A stretch of DNA of 64,000 nucleotides from SVQP01 sp045658965 (GTDB taxonomy: Bacteria > Bacillota > Clostridia > Oscillospirales > CAG-272). Made by a program: the position numbers and the translations under genes. The notes beneath the pieces are model-generated. The model was given only the letters and a program-made list of their open reading frames with translations. It was not told the DNA's origin and did not search any database. Location: positions 13,236 to 77,235 of the forward strand of contig JAZOVZ010000090.1 in assembly GCA_045658965.1 (NCBI GenBank). The letters run 5' to 3'. This document shows, in pieces, positions 8,267 through 15,170 of the stretch; position 1 is the first letter of the stretch, and each line of letters begins with the position of its first letter.

Positions 8267-9226
8267 ATGGTAGATAAGGATTACGTTTGCGAGGACTGGG
8301 GTGAAACGACCCAATGGACGCAGATCCGCGTCACGGTCAAATTGGAGCAGCTTGACGCGTTGGTTGCAGTTATGAGCATGATCAACACCAATCTGATGAT
8401 TGAGGACTACAGCGACATCGACCTCAAAACCTGTTACGGTGACTTGATCGACGAGAGCATTCTCAATGCGGACAAAACCATTGCGTCTGTGTCGGTTTAC
8501 TTACCCGTTGAGCGCGATATCCGCGAGGACGTGGAATTTTTGCGCGAAATGCTCAAAAAGGACGGTATTGAGGGCGAGATCAAGATGATCGGTCTGAATG
8601 AAGAAGACTGGGCAAATGCTTGGAAGGCGTACTACAAGCCCATCAAGATCGGCTCCAAGATCGTCATCGTACCCGCTTGGGAAAAGTACCAAGCCGAGGA
8701 GCACGAGCTGGTCGTGCGCATGGATCCCGGTATGGCGTTTGGTACGGGCACGCATGAAACCACCCGTCTGGTCATCGGTCTGCTTGAAAAGTACACCACT
8801 CCCGGCGTGCGTATGCTGGACGTGGGTACGGGCAGCGGCATTCTTGCCATCTGCGCCTCCAAGCTGGGTGCAGGGGAGTGCAAGGCATATGATATCGACC
8901 CCATGTCGGTGCGCGTCGCACGCGAAAACATCAAGGATTCGGGCTTGACCAATATCACCTGCGATCAGTCCGACCTGCTTCGCGCGGTCGATCTGGAGGG
9001 CGGCAAGTACGGCTTGGTGTGCGCCAACATCGTAGCGGATATCATCATTCGCATGACGCCCGACGTGCACAAGTATATTGCAGACGACGGCGTGCTGCTG
9101 GCTTCGGGTATCATCATGGAGCGCAGCGCGGACGTGGTCAATTGCTTTGAGCAGCACGGCTTTGAGATCGTAGAGCGCGCCGAGGAAAACGGCTGGTGCG
9201 CACTGGCGGTCAAGCTGAGAAAATGA
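8267..9226 (+). CDS. prmA: Ribosomal protein L11 methyltransferase PrmA
   Basis: A 319-residue S-adenosylmethionine-dependent methyltransferase that trimethylates ribosomal protein L11. The N-terminal ~60 residues form the substrate-recognition domain. The family signature VVRMDPGMAFGTGTHETTRL lies at about residue 150, followed by SAM-binding motif I LDVGTGSGILAI and the CANIVADII motif near residue 245. The gene regularly follows dnaJ in Firmicutes, often with rsmE next; here rsmE is elsewhere (58.7 kb). Its stop overlaps the ATG of the next gene (ATGA), so they are translationally coupled. Confidence 0.95.
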   Translation: MVDKDYVCEDWGETTQWTQIRVTVKLEQLDALVAVMSMINTNLMIEDYSDIDLKTCYGDLIDESILNADKTIASVSVYLPVERDIREDVEFLREMLKKDGIEGEIKMIGLNEEDWANAWKAYYKPIKIGSKIVIVPAWEKYQAEEHELVVRMDPGMAFGTGTHETTRLVIGLLEKYTTPGVRMLDVGTGSGILAICASKLGAGECKAYDIDPMSVRVARENIKDSGLTNITCDQSDLLRAVDLEGGKYGLVCANIVADIIIRMTPDVHKYIADDGVLLASGIIMERSADVVNCFEQHGFEIVERAEENGWCALAVKLRK

Positions 9227-9768
9227 TTGAATATACGCTGATCCGCTCAAGCCGTAAAACGGTTGGATTGCAGATCAAGGACGGAAAGGTCATCGTGCGC
9301 GCGCCGCGCAGATTGCCCAAGGCAGCGATCGATGCATTCGTGCTCAAGCATGCGGATTGGATCAAGACGCATCTTGCCAAGGCAAAAGCGGCGCAAGGCG
9401 CACCGAAACTGACCGAAAATGAGCTTGCCGAGCTTGCAAAGGCGGCAAAGCAGGTCATTCCCGCACGCGTGGCGCATTATGCAAGCCTGCTTGGCGTGGA
9501 GTATGGGCGCATCACCATCCGCACGCAAAAAACGCGCTGGGGCAGCTGCTCCTCACAAGGCAATCTCAATTTTAATTGCCTTTTGATGCTCGCACCGCCC
9601 GAGGTGTTGGACAGCGTGGTGGTGCACGAGCTGTGCCACCGCAAGCACATGAACCATTCGAAAGCGTTTTATGCCGAGATCGCGCGCGTCATGCCCGATT
9701 ATAAGGTGCGACATGCGTGGCTCAAGCAAAACGGCGCTGCGCTGATGGCAAGAGCGCATGGGAATTGA
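9223..9768 (+). CDS. YgjP/WLM-like metallopeptidase (M48-type, DUF45)
   Basis: A 181-residue protein. The start at 9223 overlaps the prmA stop as ATGA; upstream in-frame candidates lie within prmA. It has the DUF45/YgjP layout: basic N-terminal half with VGLQIKDGKVIVRAPRRLP, the TRWGSCSSQGNLNFNCLLMLAP strand, and the zinc site VVHELCHRKHMNHSKAFY. In that site HELCH is the HExxH motif and the next His/Glu complete it. These proteins are predicted zinc-dependent proteases of unknown target. It is the last gene of the heat-shock operon and is closed by a terminator, so it may be heat-inducible by position. Confidence 0.88.
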   Translation: MIEYTLIRSSRKTVGLQIKDGKVIVRAPRRLPKAAIDAFVLKHADWIKTHLAKAKAAQGAPKLTENELAELAKAAKQVIPARVAHYASLLGVEYGRITIRTQKTRWGSCSSQGNLNFNCLLMLAPPEVLDSVVVHELCHRKHMNHSKAFYAEIARVMPDYKVRHAWLKQNGAALMARAHGN

Positions 9769-9786
9769 ATACAGTAAGATAACAGA

Positions 9787-9814
9787 AAAGCCGCTCGGTT
9801 GAGCGGCTTTTTTT
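9787..9814 (+). terminator. Rho-independent terminator of the hrcA operon
   Basis: AAAGCCGCTC/GAGCGGCTTT around GGTT, followed by TTTT. It ends the hrcA-grpE-dnaK-dnaJ-prmA-metallopeptidase unit. Confidence 0.93.
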
Positions 9815-9838
9815 GCGTTGAGTTTGTATGATTATTGA

Positions 9839-9939
9839 TGCGGGAGCAAGCCCCCGCCCTACGACACAGGGCATAGTATTGCGCCTGAACAAAAGGGCGA
9901 AAATTGCATCGGGCGGTAGGGCGGGGGCTTGCTCCCGCA
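9839..9939. repeat. Inverted pair of type B palindromic repeats
   Basis: TGCGGGAGCAAGCCCCCGCC plus CTAC (9839-9862) and its exact inverse (9916-9939), separated by 53 bases. Each copy is itself a small palindrome, and the pair makes a 24-bp perfect inverted repeat. It occupies the gap between the heat-shock operon terminator and the convergent acyltransferase gene. Confidence 0.85.
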
Positions 9940-9996
9940 GCTTGGGCACAAAGAATATTTGATAAGGATGCGATTGGGATTGTGTATCACAAACAT

Positions 9997-10034
9997 AAAT
10001 CCCGCCCCACGCGATGTTGCGTAGGTCGGGATTT
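9997..10034 (-). terminator. Probable terminator of the minus-strand acyltransferase gene
   Basis: AAATCCCG/CGGGATTT arms around a 22-base loop, 9 bases past the stop codon of the gene at 10043-11188. On the minus strand the stem is followed by T-rich TTTATG. Confidence 0.6.
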
Positions 10035-10042
10035 ACACGCAA

Positions 10043-11188
10043 TTATACTTGGATCTGCGCTTTTGCTGCCTGCACAATGCGGTAGTACTCAAAGAACTTA
10101 TAAATGTTGTTGCCATCGGGGGCGGTCATTTCGCAATAGGTCTTGCCAAAGCTGAAGAGCAGGAAACGTCTGCCGCGCATGGCAAGCTCGGTGATATCCG
10201 AGAAGGGAACGTGCAGCTCACCGCAGGTAATGCCGTCAGCGTTCATGATAAATTTGCCCTCTGCAATCGTTTGCTCCGCGTGATTTTCCACGGTATATAC
10301 TCTTGCACCCTCGGCAAAGATCTCGGCACCGCCGGCTACCAAATCCTCGGTCGCCTTGCGCTGCTTTGCGGCAAGCGCGGTCAGCGTGGTGTCGGGGGCT
10401 CCGTGCAGATATCCGAACTTGTCGTAGGTAAAGAACTTTTCGCAAGCCGTGCAGCTGACGCGGTCGCCCTTGGAGCGCACGGTGTCTACCTTACCGCAGA
10501 AGGGGCATACGTAAAGCAGGTTTTCCATGCTTTCGGCAAGTCTCTTGCCCTTGTATTTGCTGCGCTTTTGCTCCTGGCGCGCGTATGCGTCCTCATACAG
10601 GTCCTCGCGGATGATGCGGTTGACCTCATCCTCGCTCATCAGCGCAATCTGCTCCGCGGTGTATACGTTTACGGGCTCACCGTGTACGTAGCCTCTGCGC
10701 GTGTTTTTTGTGCTCCACATGGGGCTTGCAAAGTAGCCGCCCGAAATGCGGTAGGTCACAAGGCCGCAGCGCGCCGCCTTGACAAGTCCGCCCGTGGTGG
10801 GTGCGATAGGAGCGGTCAAGCCGTCCCAGGAGCGCACGCCCTCGGCAAACATGCACACGTTTGCGCCCTTGCGCACCTTGCGCAATATATCAATAATGGC
10901 AGATGCCGCCGTGGTGCCTTTCTTGCGCAGAATGGGCGCAAGCAGGTAATTGACCAGCTTGTAGCCGCGCTTCCAGCGCGCGATGTGCTCGCTTGCCACA
11001 AAGTACATCTGGCGAGGAAAGGAGCAGCCCACAAACAGCGGGTCAAAGTCGGTGACGTGGTTGGAGAGCACGATATAGTGATCGGGCAGATCTTTTGCAG
11101 TCTTGAAGGTGTACCCGAATTTGATCTTACAGAATACGGCTACGGGGAAGCGCAAAAGCTTCCAGAAAAGATTGAGTCGTTTTTGCAC
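10043..11188 (-). CDS. PlsC-like acyltransferase fused to a zinc ribbon and a PH-like tail
   Basis: A 381-residue protein that begins with GTG; GGAGG lies 8 bases upstream. Residues ~10-215 are a glycerol-3-phosphate/lysophosphatidate acyltransferase domain. Catalytic motif I is NHVTDFDP (the HxxxxD form) and motif III is MFAEGVRSWDG. This would place it in membrane phospholipid synthesis, transferring an acyl chain to the sn-2 position. The rest is unusual: a treble-clef/zinc-ribbon pair CPFCGK...CTACEKFF at about 228-252. A beta-rich segment with a final helix (ITELAMRGRRFLLFSFGKTY) then resembles a small PH-like domain. An N-terminal hydrophobic segment may hold it at the membrane. The acyltransferase call is strong; the role of the extra domains is unknown. 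Confidence 0.85.
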   Translation of the reverse strand: MQKRLNLFWKLLRFPVAVFCKIKFGYTFKTAKDLPDHYIVLSNHVTDFDPLFVGCSFPRQMYFVASEHIARWKRGYKLVNYLLAPILRKKGTTAASAIIDILRKVRKGANVCMFAEGVRSWDGLTAPIAPTTGGLVKAARCGLVTYRISGGYFASPMWSTKNTRRGYVHGEPVNVYTAEQIALMSEDEVNRIIREDLYEDAYARQEQKRSKYKGKRLAESMENLLYVCPFCGKVDTVRSKGDRVSCTACEKFFTYDKFGYLHGAPDTTLTALAAKQRKATEDLVAGGAEIFAEGARVYTVENHAEQTIAEGKFIMNADGITCGELHVPFSDITELAMRGRRFLLFSFGKTYCEMTAPDGNNIYKFFEYYRIVQAAKAQIQV

Positions 11189-11225
11189 GGAAAAGTCCTC
11201 CGTTTACTAAGATTTTTTGCAAGAA

Positions 11226-11252
11226 AATGCTCCCGCGCGGGGCAGGAGCATT
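11226..11252 (-). terminator. Stem-loop after the small gene at 11268-11576
   Basis: AATGCTCC/GGAGCATT stem; on the minus strand it is followed by TTCTTG. It lies between two minus-strand genes, so it may allow partial read-through into the acyltransferase gene. Confidence 0.6.
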
Positions 11253-11267
11253 GGTTATTTGACGTGA

Positions 11268-11576
11268 TTATGCAGTCTGCGTACGCTTAAGCTCGTGCTC
11301 CAGCCAGATAAGCCCCATGCTGAAGGCATCGTGCAAGCCGTCCTTTTGTCCCTGCTTGATGATCTTGGTGGGATCCTTGGAGTCAAGAACCTGAATCAGA
11401 ATCTTACCGGGCACCTCGTCGCCGCTTTCGTTTTTGACGTAGGACATGATCTCAAGAATGAGAATGCAGCTCTCGTTCATATCGCCGTAGCAAATGGTGT
11501 TACCCTCGCGAACCAAAGGCTTGTCTTTATAGTAAAGGTATTCGCCGCCCACTTGAGCGCGTGTTTCGTTTGCCAT
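11268..11576 (-). CDS. Conserved small hypothetical protein
   Basis: A 102-residue soluble protein with AAGGAGG 8 bases before its ATG. It has a mixed strand/helix profile: GGEYLYYKDKPLVREGNTICYGDM, then ILILEIMSYVKNESGDEVPGKILIQVLDS, and a C-terminal helix IWLEHELKRTQ. No signal peptide, membrane segment or metal motif is seen. A possible promoter (TTGTGT, 16 bases, TATATT on the minus strand, 11612-11639) and a stem-loop after the stop suggest its own transcript. I do not recognise the family with confidence. Confidence 0.7.
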   Translation of the reverse strand: MANETRAQVGGEYLYYKDKPLVREGNTICYGDMNESCILILEIMSYVKNESGDEVPGKILIQVLDSKDPTKIIKQGQKDGLHDAFSMGLIWLEHELKRTQTA

Positions 11577-11640
11577 GATGTGACCTCCTTGTTATCTATA
11601 TCAATAGAAATAATATACCATTTACATATTGTAACACAAA

Positions 11641-11661
11641 AAGCCTTGGCAGTCAAGGCTT
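11641..11661 (-). terminator. Terminator of tmcAL
   Basis: AAGCCTTG/CAAGGCTT stem with a five-base loop. On the minus strand the second arm runs into TTTTTGTG, 17 bases after the tmcAL stop. Confidence 0.85.
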
Positions 11662-11677
11662 TTCATAAAAAATTCAA

Positions 11678-12850
11678 TTATCGCGGCATATAAGGCGCAA
11701 AACGCTTGAAAAATCCGCTGCTTTGGGGTTGTTGCATTGCCAAGGTGTAGAGCGCGTCTGCGCGATCGGAAAGCGCGCGCTGCCTGCAATCGGGTGCGTC
11801 TGCGGGCTTGACCACGATCGGTACAGGGCAGGTACGGCGCAGATCTGCAAGCATGCGTCTGCCGCTTTCGTTGGCTGCAAGCACGGTAAAATATGCGGGT
11901 GTTGCGCGCAAGTCGTGATCGGTCACACCGAGAACTGCGTACAGTACGGCACGGCGCACGTGCGCGTCGGGCAGGGATTTGTGTGAAGCAAGCGCGTAAA
12001 GCTCGTCAAGGCTTGTCGCGTTTTGCGCAGCGGAAGCAATGCGTGCGCCAAGTCCCGAGGCGCAAAGCGCGGCTGCCTCGATCTGTTCTGCGGGCATGGT
12101 GCGCAAAATGGCAAGTAACGCTGTGCCGTAAGCCTGCCCGTTGTCAAGCAGCTCGCCCTTGGCGTTTGCGCGAGCAAGCGCATCAAAAGAGGGCGCGGGC
12201 AAATAGTCGCGCAGGGCATCAAGACCGCGTTCGCGCCAAAGCTTGCGCAAGGCGGTCGCGCTGGGATAGCCCTCGGTCAAGTTCTTTTCGTTATAATCAG
12301 CCCCCACGCGGCGCGTGCACAGCGGCTCGACGTCGTAGCCGCCCGACAAGATCGCCTTGCAGTAGGCAAGACCCAGAAGATCGTTGGAAAGTGCGCTTAC
12401 CTCCTCGCCCGCCACCTGTGAGAGTGCCTTTGCATACGCCGCAGCCGTGCCCATGTTGGTCTTGATCAGCGCGTCGTATTGCGTCTTAAAATTCGGAGAC
12501 AGGGAAGCGGCAGCCAAAGCCTTCAAACGGTCAATATTTCCGCTCTCGCTGCCGAAATACAGCGCGTCACAGCCGAATGCATCCGCAGCGGCAACGCCCG
12601 CACAGGCGAAAAATTCAGCACTTCCCGCGCAGTAAGGGAAGGGAAGCTCGATGACCAAGTCCGCCCCGCAACAGATCGCAGCCTCGGCACGCGCGTACTT
12701 GTGCGCCATGGCAGGCTCTGCGCGCTGCGTAAAATTGCCGCTCATGATGCAAACGGTGCCGTCAGCCCCCGCAGCCCTTGCGCACTGCAGGTGGTAATCG
12801 TGCCCGCCGTGCAGCGGATTGTATTCGCAAATAATGCCGAAACGTGCCAT
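11678..12850 (-). CDS. tmcAL: tRNA(Met) cytidine acetate ligase TmcAL
   Basis: A 390-residue nucleotidyltransferase-like protein. The ATG at 12850 (MARFGIICEYNPLHGGHDYHL) has GGAAAGGAG 6 bases upstream; a longer in-frame start has no ribosome site. The N-terminal HIGH-type domain shows the NPLHGGH motif, IMSGNFTQRAEPA and the LPFPYCAGSAEFFACAGV run of the YlbM/TmcAL family. The C-terminal half is helical and more divergent. The family activates acetate with ATP and transfers it to the wobble cytidine of elongator tRNA-Met, helping accurate AUG decoding. A tRNA(CAU) gene lies at 43.5 kb. It is transcribed alone, with its own promoter and terminator. Confidence 0.93.
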   Translation of the reverse strand: MARFGIICEYNPLHGGHDYHLQCARAAGADGTVCIMSGNFTQRAEPAMAHKYARAEAAICCGADLVIELPFPYCAGSAEFFACAGVAAADAFGCDALYFGSESGNIDRLKALAAASLSPNFKTQYDALIKTNMGTAAAYAKALSQVAGEEVSALSNDLLGLAYCKAILSGGYDVEPLCTRRVGADYNEKNLTEGYPSATALRKLWRERGLDALRDYLPAPSFDALARANAKGELLDNGQAYGTALLAILRTMPAEQIEAAALCASGLGARIASAAQNATSLDELYALASHKSLPDAHVRRAVLYAVLGVTDHDLRATPAYFTVLAANESGRRMLADLRRTCPVPIVVKPADAPDCRQRALSDRADALYTLAMQQPQSSGFFKRFAPYMPR

Positions 12851-12881
12851 AAAACGCTCCTTTCCGATACTTTCTTTGGTC

Positions 12882-12910
12882 AGTATATCACGCTTCACGG
12901 CTCTTGTCAA
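12882..12910 (-). promoter_or_regulatory. Promoter of tmcAL
   Basis: On the minus strand TTGACA (12910-12905), 17 bases, TATACT (12887-12882), about 32 bases before the start codon. Confidence 0.8.
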
Positions 12911-13246
12911 GAAAAGGCTTGGAAGAATGTGAAATTTTCCCGTAAACTTTGCCTTATTACATTACATATTTGAGAATTTGAAAAATTATGAAAAATACAG
13001 TAATTTTTCGCTATTTCGGTTGTTATTATAGGCTAGGACTTCATCAAGCCTTGCCCGTTCACGAATTGTTTACAAAATTATTTTCTGAATTTTGAATAAT
13101 TTTACGAAATTTTAGTCTTTATATATAATGAGTTTTTATTTTTCGGGAAATATGCAAATATTTGTAACAAATTGCCCGAAATTGACATTAATATAAAGAA
13201 GTGAGTGATGATATATGCGTGCTATGCGCACAATGCACAAAAATTC
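12911..13246. other. AT-rich intergenic region without a recognisable gene
   Basis: About 335 bases with no coding frame that has a ribosome site. It is markedly richer in A and T than its surroundings, with many A and T runs. A weak plus-strand promoter (TTTACG at 13101, 17 bases, TATAAT at 13124) and a TTGACA at 13182 without a matching -10 are present. It probably serves as upstream DNA for the promoter at 13247. Confidence 0.6.
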
Positions 13247-13275
13247 TTGACAAGCCATAGAATATATGGTATAAT
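13247..13275 (+). promoter_or_regulatory. Consensus sigma-A promoter upstream of the micro-ORF and lipoprotein
   Basis: TTGACA (13247-13252), exactly 17 bases, TATAAT (13270-13275). Both hexamers are perfect, so strong basal transcription is predicted. Confidence 0.88.
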
Positions 13276-13332
13276 ATTCTTGGCTAAGGACCGCGCGGAA
13301 CCAAAAAAACTAATAAAAAGGAGAGAAAAATT

Positions 13333-13377
13333 ATGATGATTCCCACGACCCTTGACCGCAAAAAAAAGAAGAGTTAG
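13333..13377 (+). CDS. 14-codon micro-ORF (possible leader peptide)
   Basis: ATG ATG then codons for MMIPTTLDRKKKKS and TAG. It has an almost ideal ribosome site, AAAAGGAGAG, 6-7 bases upstream, and lies about 58 bases after a perfect promoter. The peptide ends in four lysines encoded by an A-rich run. The distance to the lipoprotein start is only 41 bases. The strong signals make translation likely. A role in regulating the downstream gene, or as a small basic peptide, is inference; I know no named family. Confidence 0.5.
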   Translation: MMIPTTLDRKKKKS

Positions 13378-13418
13378 CTTAAATGTCCGATACTTACAGT
13401 TATTTAGGAGATATGATT

Positions 13419-13928
13419 ATGATGAAAAGAATTTGTTGTTTTGTATTGCTGCTTATGATTCTCATTGGAATCTTTTATGGCTGTGCCCAATTTCCGCTGA
13501 ATACACAAGTATTAAACGGTAATGCATCGGAGATGATCGATAAAACTTTCTACGATCAAAATTACACGTACGGTGCGTACTATAATGATTATGAAGATGG
13601 TAAAACGAAACTAGATGATGCGTCATACCCCAAAGAACGCACTTTTTTGATCACAAATCAGCAGGAGTATGACCGCGTATTTGCCTCCGACACTGATCTG
13701 AACGTGGATTTTTCATCTGAAATGCTTGCGGTATATACCTTTACTGCGGAATACGTTCGTGAAATACGAATCGATGAGGTTGCAGTCGATGGGCAAAGGC
13801 TTTGCATCGATCTTTCTATGATCAAGCCTCGGCAGGGAGCAGGGGATGCGGTCATGCCTTATCAAAGATACGTGGTGATAAAGTTGGATAAAACAGATGT
13901 GACAGAAGTTGAGATTAATATTGATTGA
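13419..13928 (+). CDS. Small predicted lipoprotein
   Basis: A 169-residue protein. The start at 13419 (MMKRICCFVLLL) is chosen because TAGGAG lies 8 bases upstream; other in-frame ATGs are too close to it or lack a site. The N-terminus is a signal peptide (ICCFVLLLMILIGIFYGC) whose final Cys could be the lipidated residue, although FYG before it is a poor lipobox. The mature part starts with polar Tyr/Asp-rich sequence. It ends with a beta-rich domain (MLAVYTFTAEYVREIRIDEV; YQRYVVIKLDKTDVTEVEI). No catalytic motif is seen. The frame stays open for 41 more codons after the TGA (see findings). Function unknown. Confidence 0.65.
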   Translation: MMKRICCFVLLLMILIGIFYGCAQFPLNTQVLNGNASEMIDKTFYDQNYTYGAYYNDYEDGKTKLDDASYPKERTFLITNQQEYDRVFASDTDLNVDFSSEMLAVYTFTAEYVREIRIDEVAVDGQRLCIDLSMIKPRQGAGDAVMPYQRYVVIKLDKTDVTEVEINID

Positions 13929-14054
13929 GAAAGGAGATATGATCCTAAGATTACAAAATCATTCGAAGCTAATGTACCGTATTTAGTAATAGTATCTGCA
14001 TATAATCCTTCGTCAAGCACTTCAGTTGGAGATTTTTATCTTAATTTTGAATAG
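13929..14054 (+). pseudogene. Open-frame remnant after the lipoprotein stop
   Basis: In the same frame as the preceding lipoprotein, 41 sense codons follow its TGA and end at TAG 14052-14054. The translation contains SFEANVPYLVIVSAYNPSSS followed by TSVGDFYLNFE. This reads like the last strands of a secreted beta-sandwich domain rather than random sequence. AAAGGAG at 13930 is followed by an out-of-frame ATG giving only 15 codons. It is probably the 3' remnant of a decayed gene, or less likely a read-through extension. Confidence 0.35.
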
Positions 14055-14084
14055 AAGTATTTCTATGTGCGAGTAATTGTTTTA

Positions 14085-14119
14085 GTCCCCGCGGCTTTTG
14101 CCGCGGGGACGCATTTTTT
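14085..14119 (+). terminator. Strong rho-independent terminator
   Basis: Perfect 11-bp GC-rich stem GTCCCCGCGGC/GCCGCGGGGAC with a TTTT loop, followed by GCA and six T. It ends the lipoprotein unit. Confidence 0.93.
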
Positions 14120-14188
14120 AGAAATCTACTTTTGGGAAGAACGGAGTGGGAATTTCTCAAAATCAAGCAGGAAAATATCAAAAAACAC

Positions 14189-14217
14189 TTGACAAATCGC
14201 GTAAGAGCGGTTATAAT
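14189..14217 (+). promoter_or_regulatory. Promoter of the DUF177-rpmF operon
   Basis: TTGACA (14189-14194), 17 bases, TATAAT (14212-14217), both perfect; 44 bases before the start codon. Confidence 0.9.
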
Positions 14218-14261
14218 ATTTACTGTCGCTTTTTATGTCGTTTGCAAGGAGGGTATATATT

Positions 14262-14783
14262 ATGATTTTAGATATGGGCCCCATGCTGCGCGGAGAGGTG
14301 GACACCATTCCCGTTGATTATATGCTCAGACCCGAGCCCTTGCAGGGTGTAGAGTTCACTGCGGATGCTCACGTGGTCGGTCAGGTGACCGATACGGGCG
14401 GATATATGCGCCTGGTACTTGAGGCGGATATGCCGTACAGAACCATCTGCGCAAGATGCCTTGATCAGGTCGACGGTGTTTATACGGTCAGCTTTGAGCG
14501 TACCGTAGCCGAAGAGAAGTCCTTGACAGAGGAGCAGATCGAAGACAACGTGGACGAATACATCATCGTCAGAGACGGTCAGCTGGATATTGACGAGCAG
14601 CTGGTTGAGGAAATGATCCTGTCTTTCCCGACAAAGTTTGTTTGCGATGAGAATTGCCCCGGGCTTTGCCCCAAGTGCGGCAAGCAGCTCAAGCACGGAA
14701 AGTGCGGCTGCAATACCAAAGAGATCGACCCCAGACTTGCAGTGCTGGCAAAGCTGCTGGAAGAGAGCGGGGACGAGGAATAA
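14262..14783 (+). CDS. DUF177 (YceD-family) protein
   Basis: A 173-residue protein; the ATG at 14262 has AAGGAGGG 9 bases upstream. It matches the YceD/DUF177 family, whose gene sits directly before rpmF in most bacteria. The N-terminal half is beta-rich, with the CARCLDQVDGVYTVSFERTV strand (typical CxRCL). The C-terminal part has the acidic EEQIEDNVDEYIIVRDGQLD run and the Cys-rich CDENCPGLCPKCGKQLKHGKCGC, a likely zinc knuckle. YceD homologues influence 23S rRNA accumulation, and in plants the family is needed for 23S processing. It is cotranscribed with rpmF. Confidence 0.92.
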   Translation: MILDMGPMLRGEVDTIPVDYMLRPEPLQGVEFTADAHVVGQVTDTGGYMRLVLEADMPYRTICARCLDQVDGVYTVSFERTVAEEKSLTEEQIEDNVDEYIIVRDGQLDIDEQLVEEMILSFPTKFVCDENCPGLCPKCGKQLKHGKCGCNTKEIDPRLAVLAKLLEESGDEE

Positions 14784-14887
14784 TTTTTGAATGTAACCGA
14801 GTTTCGGTAACAGATATAAGTTTATAAAAAAATTTGACATATTCAGGTGTACGGTAGTCCATTGTACACCGAAGAGGAGGTGTAATT

Positions 14888-15085
14888 ATGGCAGTACCGA
14901 AGAGAAAGGTATCCAAGGCACGCAGAGACAAGAGAAGATCCAACAACTCCAAGCTCGCTATGCCCGGTATGGTAAAGTGCTCCAATCCCGAATGCAATGA
15001 AATGGTATTGGCACATCGTGTTTGCAAGGCTTGCGGTTTCTACGGCGGCAAGCAGGTAATCACCCTGAAGCAGAAGGAAGACTAA
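14888..15085 (+). CDS. rpmF: 50S ribosomal protein L32
   Basis: A 65-residue ribosomal protein with GAGGAGGTG upstream. The start MAVPKRKVSKARRDKRRSNN is the family signature. The zinc ribbon is intact: CSNPEC and HRVCKACGFYGG supply four cysteines (zinc-containing form). Length and position after DUF177 are standard. A stem-loop follows the stop. Confidence 0.98.
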   Translation: MAVPKRKVSKARRDKRRSNNSKLAMPGMVKCSNPECNEMVLAHRVCKACGFYGGKQVITLKQKED

Positions 15086-15105
15086 TCCTTTTTTACCAAC
15101 CAAAA

Positions 15106-15153
15106 CCACACAAAAGGATTCATCGACGCATAGCGGGGTGAATCCTTTTGTGG
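15106..15153 (+). terminator. Stem-loop after rpmF
   Basis: CACAAAAGGATTCA pairs with TGAATCCTTTTGTG around a 16-base loop. It is followed only by CTTTATC, so it may be an imperfect terminator that lets some transcription continue into the lipoprotein gene 18 bases downstream. Confidence 0.6.
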
Positions 15154-15170
15154 CTTTATCAGGAGATTTT

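Noticed and set aside
7103..8314. 403-codon open frame opposite dnaJ
   Set aside because: Shadow of a strongly conserved gene; low-complexity translation and no ribosome site.
10049..11290. 413-codon plus-strand open frame opposite the PlsC-like gene
   Set aside because: The minus-strand frame carries the acyltransferase and zinc motifs and a GGAGG site; the plus frame has neither.
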